From Parafrankia elaeagni (GTDB taxonomy: Bacteria; Actinomycetota; Actinomycetes; Frankiales; Frankiaceae), in the NCBI RefSeq assembly GCF_000374165.1, contig NZ_KB893671.1, positions 193-64,192 of the forward strand: 64,000 nt of DNA. The letters run 5' to 3'. Position numbers and translations under genes: made by a program. Shown in pieces: positions 1-7,680 of this stretch (positions within the stretch are counted from its first letter, which is position 1; each line of letters starts with the position of its first letter). The notes beneath the pieces are model-generated. The model did no database searches, had not been told where the DNA came from, and was given only the letters and a program-made list of their open reading frames with translations.

Positions 1-48
1 GTCACAAGATAACGGCTGGAACCTGCCTCACCTCATGCTGACAGATAG

Positions 49-180
49 GGCGGCGAGCAGACCCTCGCCGACCACATGGGCTGGAACCCGACGGCGATGG
101 TCCGGCTGTACGGCCCGGCCTGGCGGAGCCGACGTGCCCAGAACGAGCACGAGCGTCTGGGCCTCGGCGACCGGATCTAG
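49..180 (+). pseudogene. C-terminal remnant of a tyrosine recombinase/integrase (degraded)
   Basis: The frame ending at the TAG at 178-180 encodes about 43 residues that read like the extreme C-terminus of actinobacterial tyrosine recombinases: a motif of the type DHMGWNPTAMVRLYG (last catalytic-tyrosine region) followed by a basic stretch and a GLGDRI end. The same frame is closed upstream by TAG at 46-48 and TAA at 10-12, so no intact integrase can be read into the window. This is a short similarity recalled from the family, not a search result. With the tRNA gene at the other end of this segment it suggests an old integrated element. Confidence 0.45.
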
Positions 181-292
181 CCCCATGAGGCCACAGGGCG
201 CAACCGAAGATGAGGCGTCGACCGCCCAGCGCACGTAAAATCCATCAGTATAAGATGCCCGCTGATGCCGGCATCCCCTGGGAGGTGGAGGT

Positions 293-898
293 ATGGCCGA
301 GAACGTCCACGATGTCGCCGCACTGATCCTCTCCCGCCTCGGGATGATGGACACGTGGCGCCTGCAGAAGTTGACCTACTACGCGCAGGCCTGGCATCTC
401 GTAAGACACCGGGTGAATCTCTTTGACGACGAGATTCAGGCCTGGGCCAACGGTCCGGTGGTGCCGAATCTGTACGACAGAAGCCGCGGCCGTTTCTCCG
501 TGGACACATGGCCTTCCGGAGACCCGAGCCGCCTTGGACCCGAGGCGCTTCGGACCATCGAATGGGTGCTGCAGCAGTACGGCGCCTTCAGCGGTGGCGA
601 TCTATCGCGAATTACGCACGCCGAGGCGCCCTGGCGACTGGCCCGAGCGGGACTGCCTGACGGCGCACGTTCCGAGGAGCCAATCGATCCAAGGACCATG
701 GTGAAGTACTACACCCGACTTCGCTTGTCTCCTGACGAGGCGGTCTCGGCGGCCGTCGGTAGCGCGCGACTCGAGGGGTACACCTTCTCCGACGAGGACA
801 AAGATCGCCTCCGGCAGGTAGCATCAGGAGAGCGCACGGCCGATGACGCTGTCGCGGAGATCCTCGCCCGCTACCGGAGGCACAACCCCGACCCGTGA
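293..898 (+). CDS. Panacea-domain (DUF4065/SocA-like) putative antitoxin
   Basis: The 201-residue protein has the layout of the SocA/GepA-type DUF4065 (Panacea) domain: an N-terminal segment where LQKLTYYAQAWHL (about residues 24-36) leads into an AWANGPVVPNLY motif (about 51-62), then an EAPWRLAR motif (about 111-118) and a C-terminal MVKYYTRL helix. Such domains act as antitoxins or proteolytic adaptors (SocA of Caulobacter) and neutralise diverse toxins. A strong Shine-Dalgarno, GGGAGGTGGAGGT, sits just before the ATG, and a TATAAG hexamer at 249-254 could be a -10 box. The stop overlaps the next start as GTGA, so the Fic gene is translationally coupled. Base composition is visibly less GC-rich than the rest of the window. 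The antitoxin role is inferred from domain and pairing. Confidence 0.8.
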   Translation: MAENVHDVAALILSRLGMMDTWRLQKLTYYAQAWHLVRHRVNLFDDEIQAWANGPVVPNLYDRSRGRFSVDTWPSGDPSRLGPEALRTIEWVLQQYGAFSGGDLSRITHAEAPWRLARAGLPDGARSEEPIDPRTMVKYYTRLRLSPDEAVSAAVGSARLEGYTFSDEDKDRLRQVASGERTADDAVAEILARYRRHNPDP

Positions 899-1476
899 GC
901 GACCCGTACTGCTGGCCAGGAACCGGCTGTCTACGTAACCGGCTGGGCATTCGTGATCCCGGTGAGCTTGCCGACGTCGAGCATCGGGTCGCAGGTATGC
1001 GCTACGCCGACTTGGCAGCATCACTTCTCCCGGGCGCATACGAGACCGAGCACCTCCGGAGTTTCCATCGAGCGATCTTCGGTGATGTCTACCCGTGGGC
1101 CGGCGAAATCCGCACCGTGAACCTCGCCAAAGGCGGCCACCCTTTCTGCAACGCCCCCTTCATTGAGGCACAGCTCTACCAGATCTTCTCTGGACTGGCG
1201 GAGAATCGCCATCTCGTCGGGCTCAGGAAAGAACCATTCACCCTTGATTTCGCCACACTCTACGGTGAAATCAACGCAATTCATCCGTTCAGAGAAGGTA
1301 ACGGCAGGTCCCAGCGCGCGTTCCTGCGGCAGCTTGCGGCGGGCGCAGGGTGGACTATCGCCTGGGAAGATCTTGACAAGGAAGACAACGACGCCGCCTG
1401 TCACCGGTACCGGATGACCTTCGAACCCGACGAACTCGCCGCACTACTCGAGCCGATAATCGCGCCACGGGCGTAG
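895..1476 (+). CDS. Fic-family AMP/NMP-transferase, putative toxin
   Basis: The 193-residue Fic-domain protein carries a complete active-site motif, HPFREGNGRSQR (about residues 126-137): catalytic His, anion-binding loop and the terminal Arg are all present, so it should be catalytically competent for transferring a nucleotide monophosphate to a target hydroxyl. The N-terminal flap region (GDVYPWAGEIRTVNLAKGG) is typical of the family. No clear (S/T)xxxE(G/N) inhibitory helix is visible in this protein, which fits control by the separate upstream gene. The GTG start overlaps the upstream stop by four bases. The target is unknown. The 3' end meets the antisense tail of the TIR/transposase chimera. 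Confidence 0.85.
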   Translation: MSDPYCWPGTGCLRNRLGIRDPGELADVEHRVAGMRYADLAASLLPGAYETEHLRSFHRAIFGDVYPWAGEIRTVNLAKGGHPFCNAPFIEAQLYQIFSGLAENRHLVGLRKEPFTLDFATLYGEINAIHPFREGNGRSQRAFLRQLAAGAGWTIAWEDLDKEDNDAACHRYRMTFEPDELAALLEPIIAPRA

Positions 1477-1496
1477 CCGACGGGCACGAGTGCGGG

Positions 1497-1714
1497 TGCA
1501 GGGTCCAGCGCTGGTCGGGCCAGCCGTGCGCGGCCGGGTCGCGGTCCAGTTCCACCCGTAGCCGATCGAGCTGACGGTCCGACAGCCGGCACGACGCCCC
1601 ACTCGGCCCTCGCGACGCCAGCGCCGCGACGCCGCCGGCCTGCCAGCGTCGTTTCCACTGGTAAGCCGACTTCGTACTCACCCGCAGCCGCCCGGCGACC
1701 TCGACCGGGTCGAC
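1497..1714 (-). mobile_element. IS630-type transposase N-terminal fragment
   Basis: Read on the minus strand, about 72 residues from VDPVEVAGRLRVS through QRWTL match the N-terminal helix-turn-helix of actinobacterial IS630-family transposases (HTH, then a DRQLDRLRVELDRDPAAHGW region). Homology stops abruptly after the RWTL motif, near 1499, and no DDE catalytic domain follows, so it is a fragment. It is joined in frame to the TIR segment upstream; the open frame runs on to 1355, antisense to the fic 3' end, but that tail has no recognisable homology. No terminal inverted repeats were recognised. Confidence 0.65.
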
Positions 1715-2002
1715 CCCGGCGGCCCAGGCGGCCTGCCATTCGGCGGCGCCGTACACGGAGTGGGTATAGGCGGCGGAAAGGACGGCGATCGTCCGCTTCG
1801 CGGCGGCGACGCCCTGGTCCATGCCGGTGACCCAGTTCGAGCCGGGGGTGAAGTCCCAGGCCTGGATCAGGACCCGGTAGCCGGTCTCTTCGAGGGTCCA
1901 GGCGATCCATTCGGCCCAGGGCCGGTCGGGTTGGGTGTAGGAGACGAAGAAGTCCCAGCCCGCCCCGCCGTTGGTGCTGTGCGTGTTGCCCCCGTTGCTC
2001 AC
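1715..2002 (-). pseudogene. TIR-domain protein fragment, truncated by transposase sequence
   Basis: The first about 95 codons from the GTG at 2002 encode a bacterial TIR domain: WDFFVSYTQPDRPWAEWIAW (strand A and box 1), GYRVLIQAWDFTPGSNW (box 2 region), RTIAVLSAAY and SVYGAAEWQAAW, which contains the candidate catalytic Glu. Related actinobacterial TIR proteins continue with strand E and a long NB-ARC or repeat effector region. Here the frame passes at about codon 96 into the HTH of an IS630-type transposase, so the native C-terminus is lost. TIR domains hydrolyse NAD+ or signal in immunity. Whether this chimera is expressed is unknown; decay product is the likelier reading. Confidence 0.7.
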
Positions 2003-2401
2003 CCGGACAGTGTGCCACCAGGACAGCCCGGGTCAGACCGTGCTCGTACGGCGTTTGGCTGGGGCCCGGAGATGGCGGCCGGCCCGGGGAGGGCGCCGCG
2101 GCCCAGGGATGTGAGGCGTCGAGCGGTGTGCTCCCGGGGTGCTGCTCTGGCGTCCTCTCTGCGTGATCTTCCGCGGTCTACGCGATCTTCTACGGCCGGT
2201 AAAAGTAGGAAAGTTATCAGCTGTCTGCGCGCTGTGCGTCGCACCGACGGCCAGTTTTGGGCTGATGCTGCAGGTCACGGGGCGGCGGGGGCTTGGCTGG
2301 GTGCGCCGGTGGGAGGTGATCCTTCCCCTGTGGCGCAGCGCTTCTCGACTCGCACCGCATGGTCGTGATGTGCAAACCTGCAGGTCAGGGCGGGTGTTTT
2401 G
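2003..2401. other. Intergenic segment between TIR remnant and tRNA-Arg
   Basis: No gene is supported here. A less GC-rich patch around 2195-2260 stands out against the surroundings. If the island entered at the tRNA 3' end, the attachment core would lie at the right end of this segment, against 2402. Confidence 0.5.
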
Positions 2402-2474
2402 TGCGCCCGGCAGGGATCGAACCTGCGACCCAGTGCTTAGAAGGCACTCGCTCTATCCGCTGAGCTACGGGCGC
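2402..2474 (-). tRNA. tRNA-Arg (anticodon UCU)
   Basis: The reverse complement folds as a cloverleaf: a 7-bp acceptor stem GCGCCCG/CGGGCGC, D-arm GCTCAGCGGATAGAGC, anticodon loop CTTCTAA with anticodon TCT, and T-arm GGTTCGATCC. The discriminator is A, and the CCA end is not encoded (CAA follows). The gene is 73 nt. Its 3' end points at the accessory segment on the left, the usual orientation for integration at a tRNA 3' end. Confidence 0.95.
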
Positions 2475-2730
2475 GCTGCTCCATTGTGGGGTCCGCGGAC
2501 GGATCCCGGGTGGGATGGACAGTGTCCACCACATGTCACCTGATGCCGCAGACAGCCCCGGGTCATCGGAGGTAGCGGCCCGCGTCGAGGCGCGGGCCCA
2601 CGATCCCACATGCTGCCGCATCGACCGGCGGGTGGCCGGCTGACCGGCCGTCGGTCGAACCTCGTTGTCCGACGGCCGGTCGTTGCCGGGTGTGCTGGCG
2701 CCGGCCTGTTTCGGGCCGGGTGTGGCGTGC

Positions 2731-3612
2731 CTAGCCGGCGACCTTGACCAGGTCTTCGTACTCTGCGTCCGTGAGCGTGACGCCTGCGGCGTCGACGTTC
2801 TCCTCCAGGTGGGCGACCGACGAGGTACCCGGGATCGGCAGCATCACGGGTGACCTGCGCAGCAGCCAGGCGAGCGCGAGCTGCGACGGTGAGCTGCCGT
2901 GCCGCTTCGAGGCCTCGTCGAGGACTCCGCCGGGCCGGGCGAGCTCGCCGGTCGCGATCGGGAACCAGGGGATGAACCCGATGCCCTCACGCTCCGCGTA
3001 GACGAGGACGTCCTCGGCGGCGCGGTCGGCCAGGTTGTACCGGTTCTGGACGCTGACGATCTCGGCCAGTGACCGGGTCTGCCTGAGCTCGGCCACGCTG
3101 ACCTCGGAGACGCCGATGTGGCGGATCTTCCCTTCCTGCTGCAGCGCCCGGAGCTCACCGATCGACTCCTCCACGGGCACCTTCGGGTCGATGCGGTGGA
3201 GCTGGTAGAGGTCGATGCGCTCGATGCGGAGGCGCCGCAGCGACATCTCGACCTGCTGGCGCAGGTACTCGGCGCGGCCGACGGCTGTCCACTGGCCCGG
3301 CCCCTGGCGGGTGAGCCCGCCCTTGGTCGCGATCACCAGCCCGTCAGGGTAGGGATAGAGCGCCTCGGCGATCAGATCCTCGCTGACCTCCGGGCCGTAG
3401 GAGTCCGCGGTGTCGATGAAGTTCACCCCGAGATCCACGGCTCGCCGCAGTACGGCGAGCGCCTCGTCCCGGTTGGCGGGTGGGCCCCAGATGCCCGGGC
3501 CGGTGATCTGCATGGCGCCGTAGCCGAGCCGGTTCACCGGGAGATCACCACCGAGCAGGAACGTCCCGCTCGCAGCCGCGTTCACGCTTGGGCTAGCCGC
3601 TTGTGTCGACAT
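2731..3612 (-). CDS. Aldo/keto reductase
   Basis: This 293-residue NADPH-dependent aldo/keto reductase of the oxidoreductase (YajO/IolS-like) type should reduce aldehydes or ketones in the cytoplasm. The catalytic tetrad is visible: Asp and Tyr in DTADSYG (about 66-72), Lys in IATKGG (about 97-102) and His in YQLHRID (about 137-143). The C-terminal [13 protein letters not shown] segment is the cofactor-binding signature. The ATG at 3612 is chosen because GGAGGAAGG lies just upstream; the open frame continues to 3942 without family similarity. It is monocistronic and divergent from the SSB gene. The substrate cannot be told. Confidence 0.9.
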   Translation of the reverse strand: MSTQAASPSVNAAASGTFLLGGDLPVNRLGYGAMQITGPGIWGPPANRDEALAVLRRAVDLGVNFIDTADSYGPEVSEDLIAEALYPYPDGLVIATKGGLTRQGPGQWTAVGRAEYLRQQVEMSLRRLRIERIDLYQLHRIDPKVPVEESIGELRALQQEGKIRHIGVSEVSVAELRQTRSLAEIVSVQNRYNLADRAAEDVLVYAEREGIGFIPWFPIATGELARPGGVLDEASKRHGSSPSQLALAWLLRRSPVMLPIPGTSSVAHLEENVDAAGVTLTDAEYEDLVKVAG

Positions 3613-4087
3613 GCAGTGCCTTCCTCCGTCTGTGTACGGGGGCCGCCGCTGTGCGTCGGCCCGCCAGGCAGCAACCCTGATCCGCCGTCCGGATGTTCCC
3701 GGGCGCCCCCGCGGAGCGCGGGCCGCGGGCTGGGACGCCCGGCCGTCGCCCGGAGACCTACCCGGCTGACGCCGACTGCCCGCCTCGCAGCCCGGGTGTC
3801 GGGACGTCATCGGCTCCGTGCACGCCGGGTGACCGGTCGAGACAGTGTCGATGCTCGCAGGTGACCGCCGGTGAAGCACGGTCCGTCGCCATGTTGTGGA
3901 CGGAACGGAGTTATCCACAGCGGGCGAAGAACCGGTTCCCATCCCGGGGGCGGTGGCGCAAAGTCATGGCGTGGACGCACGACCGGACTCCGTCGGCCCT
4001 CCGTGCCACGTGCGGGGGGCGCCCGGTGATCGGCCGGCGTCCGCTGGACCGTCTCCCTGCCCCCGAGATGTTCTCCAAGGAGCTCAG
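3613..4087. other. Divergent intergenic region, aldo/keto reductase to ssb
   Basis: No gene is supported in these 475 bases. The region should contain both promoters and holds the DnaA-box-like inverted pair listed separately. An AAGGAG Shine-Dalgarno at 4077-4082 serves the ssb ATG. Confidence 0.5.
3895..3919. promoter_or_regulatory. Inverted pair of DnaA-box-like 9-mers upstream of ssb
   Basis: TTATCCACA (3911-3919, plus strand) is an exact canonical DnaA box. On the minus strand 3903-3895 reads CCGTCCACA, fitting the relaxed actinobacterial box YYRTCCACA. The two face each other with a 7-bp gap and also make an inverted repeat TGTGGA-N13-TCCACA. Given an SSB gene about 170 bp downstream, a DnaA site or another repressor operator is plausible; function is inferred. 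Confidence 0.45.
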
Positions 4088-5161
4088 ATGCCCGACAACG
4101 CGATCACGCTGATCGGCAACCTCGTCGAGAACCCTGTCCTGCGGATCACCGCGAGCGGCGTCTCCGTCTGCGGTTTCCGCCTGGCGTCGACGCCTCGCCG
4201 GTTCGACCGCACCGAGCAGCGGTGGGTCGACGGAAGCACCCTGTATCTGAGGATCTCCTGCTGGCGGCAGCTGGCCGAGAACGTGGCGGCCAGCCTGTCC
4301 CGGGGCGACCGCGCACTGGTCGTCGGCCGGCTGCGGCAGAACAACTTCGAGACGCAGGACGGCGACCGGCGGGTCAGCTACGAGATCGACGCGGAGGCCG
4401 TCGCGGCCGAGCTCACCTGGCGACCCGTGGAGGTCCGCAGGACGGCGCGATCGTCGACCACCCCGGCCGACGGGCTGGCAGCGGGGGATCCGTTCGCCGA
4501 TCCCGGTCCGATCTCCGGCGACCCGTTCAGCGCCGACGGCGTCGGGTTCGGCGGGGCCGGGCAGGGCGACGATGACCCGGCGGTGTCAGGCGATGTTCCC
4601 GTCGCCGACGACGGCCGCGGAGGCGGCGTTCCGGACGGCCCCGTGGGTTCCGGCGCGATGCCGGTCCGCGGCTCGGCCGAGCCCACGTCCGGTGCGGCCC
4701 CGGCGGCCCCGTCTGAGAGCGGCCTGCGGTCGGCCCTGGCCAGCCCCGGCGCGATCGCCGTCACCGACGACATGCTCGGCACCGGCGGTGTCAGCGGCAC
4801 CCGCGCCGTCGAGTTGGCCGGCCAGGGGCTCCGTCTCGTCGAGCTGGGAGCCGGCTCCGGCGTCGAGGTGGGTGCGGCGGTCGATGTCGAGGCCGTGCTC
4901 GGGGGTGGTCCCGGCCGTGCCCCGGTGGCTGAGACCGAGGCCGTTCCGCGGCTCAGGGCGCTGTTCGATGACGCGCTGCGGTCCGTCGAGCCGCGACACC
5001 GGTCCGGAGGCGAGGCCGCGCAGCGGTTGTCGACCCGGGCGGCGCGGGGCCCGTTCCACCTGGTGCCGCGGGCCAACCGGGCCGTGGGGGAGCGCCCCAT
5101 CGGGCTCGCGGACGTCGTGGGTGAGCGCCGTCTGCGCGGGCTGGGAGGTGCCATCGGCTGA
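4088..5161 (+). CDS. ssb: Single-stranded DNA-binding protein paralogue with long C-terminal extension
   Basis: Residues 1 to about 115 form an OB-fold SSB domain (NAITLIGNLVENPVLR; LYLRISCWRQLAENVAASL; GDRALVVGRLRQNNFE), which binds single-stranded DNA. The ATG at 4088 is preceded by AAGGAG; the longer open frame from 3896 adds no SSB-like sequence. The protein is 357 residues, about twice the usual 150-200. The remaining roughly 240 residues are Gly/Ala/Pro/acidic low complexity ending in RLRGLGGAIG, and the DDDIPF-type acidic tip that recruits SSB partners is absent. It is therefore more likely an accessory (SsbB-like) paralogue than the essential replication SSB, which should lie elsewhere with rpsF/rpsR. 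Confidence 0.85.
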   Translation: MPDNAITLIGNLVENPVLRITASGVSVCGFRLASTPRRFDRTEQRWVDGSTLYLRISCWRQLAENVAASLSRGDRALVVGRLRQNNFETQDGDRRVSYEIDAEAVAAELTWRPVEVRRTARSSTTPADGLAAGDPFADPGPISGDPFSADGVGFGGAGQGDDDPAVSGDVPVADDGRGGGVPDGPVGSGAMPVRGSAEPTSGAAPAAPSESGLRSALASPGAIAVTDDMLGTGGVSGTRAVELAGQGLRLVELGAGSGVEVGAAVDVEAVLGGGPGRAPVAETEAVPRLRALFDDALRSVEPRHRSGGEAAQRLSTRAARGPFHLVPRANRAVGERPIGLADVVGERRLRGLGGAIG

Positions 5162-5323
5162 GGAGAGGTCGAGCCGGAGCGAGCCTGCCCGAGGTCTCCG
5201 GCCCGGTGCGGGCAGTCGCGCGGCCAGCACTCCACGAAGAGGCCGGCACGGGGCGATCGCGGGCCTGGCCTGGGCAGGCTGGTTGTCGAGGGTGGGGCGG
5301 CTCCGACCGACATGCTGTGACCG

Positions 5324-7621
5324 ATGGGGCCACCTGCATCATCGGCGTCGGATCCGCTCGGTACCGTGCCGAGGGTGAGCAGGGCGAACGAAGCCGGTGG
5401 CGGCGCGGGTTCGGCACTGGACGACCTGTCCGGCGAGGCCGGCGGTGAGGTCCCGCGGCAGGAGGCGATCGGCCGGCCGGTGTCCCAGGCCAGCGCCGAG
5501 TCCAGCGCCGGCCCCAGCGCCGAGTCCAGCACCGAGTCCGGTGTCGACGCGGTGGCGGGCCCCGAGGTCTCCGCGGCCGGGCGGGCGTTCGGCGGGGTGT
5601 GGCGGCGGGCCCTGGGGGTCAGCGCAGCCGGCCGGTACGTGGCGGTGCTCGCGGTCCTCAGCGCCGCGGCGGCCGTCCTCCTGCGGCACCACCTGTTTCC
5701 CTACCTGTCGGTCAACAACGACGAGGTCATCTACCTCACCCAGGCCCGCGCGCTGGCGGGCGGCCACCTGTTCCCCACGGCGCCCGACCCGGCCGCGTCC
5801 TACGCGCCGTGGCTGGCCGCAGTGTCGGACGGCCACTTCGTACTGAAGTACACGCCGTTCGTGCCGGCGCTGTTCGCGCTGGGACTGGTGGTGGCCGGCA
5901 GCATCTCGCCGGTGCTGGCGGTCATCGCGGCGGCCGTGGTGATCGTCACCTACCTGCTCGGCGTCGAGCTGGCCGGTGATCGCAGGGTCGCGGCGCTGGC
6001 GGCGACGCTGATGGCGTTCTCGCCGTTGGTGATCATCGAGAGTGCGCTGGTGCTGAGTTACCTGCCGGTGCTCGTCCTGCTGCAGCTGACGTTCCTCGGC
6101 CTGCTCAGGGGTATGCGCCGTGCGGGGCGCGGGCAGGGTGCGCTGGCGTTGGCCGGGGCGGGGCTCGCGGTCGGGGTGGCGGCGGCGGTGCGTCCGTACG
6201 ACGTGGTGCTGCTGCTCGCACCGGTGGCGGTCTGGGCCGGCGTGACGGCGCGGCGCGCAGGGCGCCTCGGGTGGGCGGCGCGGTGGACGGCGGTGGGGCT
6301 GGTGCTGCCCGCCGGGATTCTGCTGGCGTACAACGCGGCGGCGACGGGCAGTCCGTTCCAGCTGCCGTTCGCGCTGCTGGAGCCGGACGACAAGCTCGGC
6401 TTCGGCCGGCGACGGCTCTACCCGTCCGACGGGGGGCACGACTTCGGGCTCGGCGACGGGCTGGCCTCGGTCGGTGACCATCTGTGGCTGCTCGGGGGCT
6501 GGGCCTGCGGTGGGGTGCTGCTGGCGGTCGCCGCGGTCGTCGCGGCCGCGCGGCGCAGGTTCGACGGGCCGGCCTGCGCGCTGGGGCTGGGAACGCTGCT
6601 GTTCCTGGTCGGCTACCTCGGGTTCTGGGGGGCGTGGAACGCGGCGGAACTGTGGGGCGGGATCCGCTACGTCGGGCCGTTCTACATGATTCCGGTGCTG
6701 ATCGGCCTGGTGCACCTGGGTGCCCGGGGGGTGACCGACCTGGCGCGTTGGTCGCGGCGTCGGGCGGCGTGGGCCTGCACGGGGGCGGGTGGCGCGGGGG
6801 TCCTCGGGCTGACGACGTTCATCCTGGTCGGGGCGGTCGACGCGAACGCGGCGATGACCGGTCACGACCGTGATCTCGCCGGGATGCTGCACGGCCTGCC
6901 GGGCCGGTCGCTGGTGCTGGTGGCGGCCAGTCCGCCCTACCTGGGGCATCCGAGCGCGGTGACCGCGAACGGTCCCGACCTGCGCGGGGCCGACGGGACC
7001 GGCGACCTGCTGTTCGCGGTCTCCCGCGGGGTGGCGGACCTGACCGTTGTCGCCGACCACCCCGATCGGACGCCGTACCTGTTGCGGATGCCGGCCGCGT
7101 ACAACCGCTCGCCGGGGTCGGTGACCCGCTCACGGGTGGATGCGCTGACGCTGGCCACCGGGCGGACGGCGGAGGTCGAGGTCACGGTCGACGCCCCGCC
7201 GGCCGGGACGCGGTCGGCCCAGCTGCTGGTCGAGGCGGGCGGCACCCGGCTGGCCTACCAGGTCTCGGTGGACGGCCCGTCCCGCGCCCGGCTGATCATC
7301 GACGGGGATGGCGTCGACGCCGGTGACGTCGTCGACGCGGTGACCTTCAGCGGCGGGGAGGCACGGGGCGCGCCCACCGGCCGGGACCCCGGTGATCCGC
7401 TCGCCGCCCCGAAGATCACCCGAGTGTCGGGTGCCGGGACGTCGATCACGGTGTCGCTGGTGGTCACGCCCGCGTCCGGGGGTCGTGCCCGGACCGTCGA
7501 CCGGCAGGTGCTGCCGGTGCTGGTCGAGCGCGGCGGTGACGTGGCGGTGCTGGCGCCGAGCGCCCACGTCGACGAGGTCGGCGAGGGCCGCCGCCTCCCG
7601 ATTCGGATCACCCTCTCCTGA
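5324..7621 (+). CDS. GT-C fold membrane glycosyltransferase (PMT/ArnT-like)
   Basis: This 765-residue polytopic membrane protein has about 100 disordered Ser/Ala residues, then a first transmembrane helix near residue 110 and an extracytoplasmic loop with the NNDEVIY motif, the Asp-Glu signature of GT-C transferases that use polyprenyl-phosphate sugars. About ten hydrophobic helices follow (to about residue 510), then a roughly 250-residue soluble, beta-rich C-terminal domain, presumably outside the cell. The acceptor is unknown. The start is uncertain: ATG 5324 lacks a clear ribosome site, and GTG 5375 is an alternative. It stands alone, convergent with the DUF1254 gene. Confidence 0.75.
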   Translation: MGPPASSASDPLGTVPRVSRANEAGGGAGSALDDLSGEAGGEVPRQEAIGRPVSQASAESSAGPSAESSTESGVDAVAGPEVSAAGRAFGGVWRRALGVSAAGRYVAVLAVLSAAAAVLLRHHLFPYLSVNNDEVIYLTQARALAGGHLFPTAPDPAASYAPWLAAVSDGHFVLKYTPFVPALFALGLVVAGSISPVLAVIAAAVVIVTYLLGVELAGDRRVAALAATLMAFSPLVIIESALVLSYLPVLVLLQLTFLGLLRGMRRAGRGQGALALAGAGLAVGVAAAVRPYDVVLLLAPVAVWAGVTARRAGRLGWAARWTAVGLVLPAGILLAYNAAATGSPFQLPFALLEPDDKLGFGRRRLYPSDGGHDFGLGDGLASVGDHLWLLGGWACGGVLLAVAAVVAAARRRFDGPACALGLGTLLFLVGYLGFWGAWNAAELWGGIRYVGPFYMIPVLIGLVHLGARGVTDLARWSRRRAAWACTGAGGAGVLGLTTFILVGAVDANAAMTGHDRDLAGMLHGLPGRSLVLVAASPPYLGHPSAVTANGPDLRGADGTGDLLFAVSRGVADLTVVADHPDRTPYLLRMPAAYNRSPGSVTRSRVDALTLATGRTAEVEVTVDAPPAGTRSAQLLVEAGGTRLAYQVSVDGPSRARLIIDGDGVDAGDVVDAVTFSGGEARGAPTGRDPGDPLAAPKITRVSGAGTSITVSLVVTPASGGRARTVDRQVLPVLVERGGDVAVLAPSAHVDEVGEGRRLPIRITLS
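5491..5538 (+). repeat. 12-bp tandem repeat, four copies
   Basis: Variants of CAGCGCCGAGTC repeat four times within the N-terminal disordered part of the GT-C gene, encoding alternating Ser-Ala-Glu-Ser type tetrads. Confidence 0.6.
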
Positions 7622-7637
7622 GACGCCTGCCCGATGA

Positions 7638-7669
7638 CCAGAGTGCCGTCTGGCCAGAGGGCGCTCTGG
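7638..7669. terminator. Bidirectional hairpin between convergent genes
   Basis: CCAGAGTGCC (7638-7647) pairs with GGCGCTCTGG (7660-7669), allowing one G-U pair, over a 12-nt loop. It lies between the stop codons of the convergent GT-C and DUF1254 genes; there is no U-tract, as is common in high-GC actinobacteria. Confidence 0.5.
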
Positions 7670-7680
7670 CCGTCGGCCGT

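Noticed and set aside
2385-2621. 78-codon minus-strand ORF
   Set aside because: It runs through the tRNA-Arg gene, whose cloverleaf is complete.
5339-7060. Gln/Arg/His-rich minus-strand frame over the GT-C gene
   Set aside because: Composition is that of the complement of Leu/Val/Ala codons; no homology, no ribosome site.
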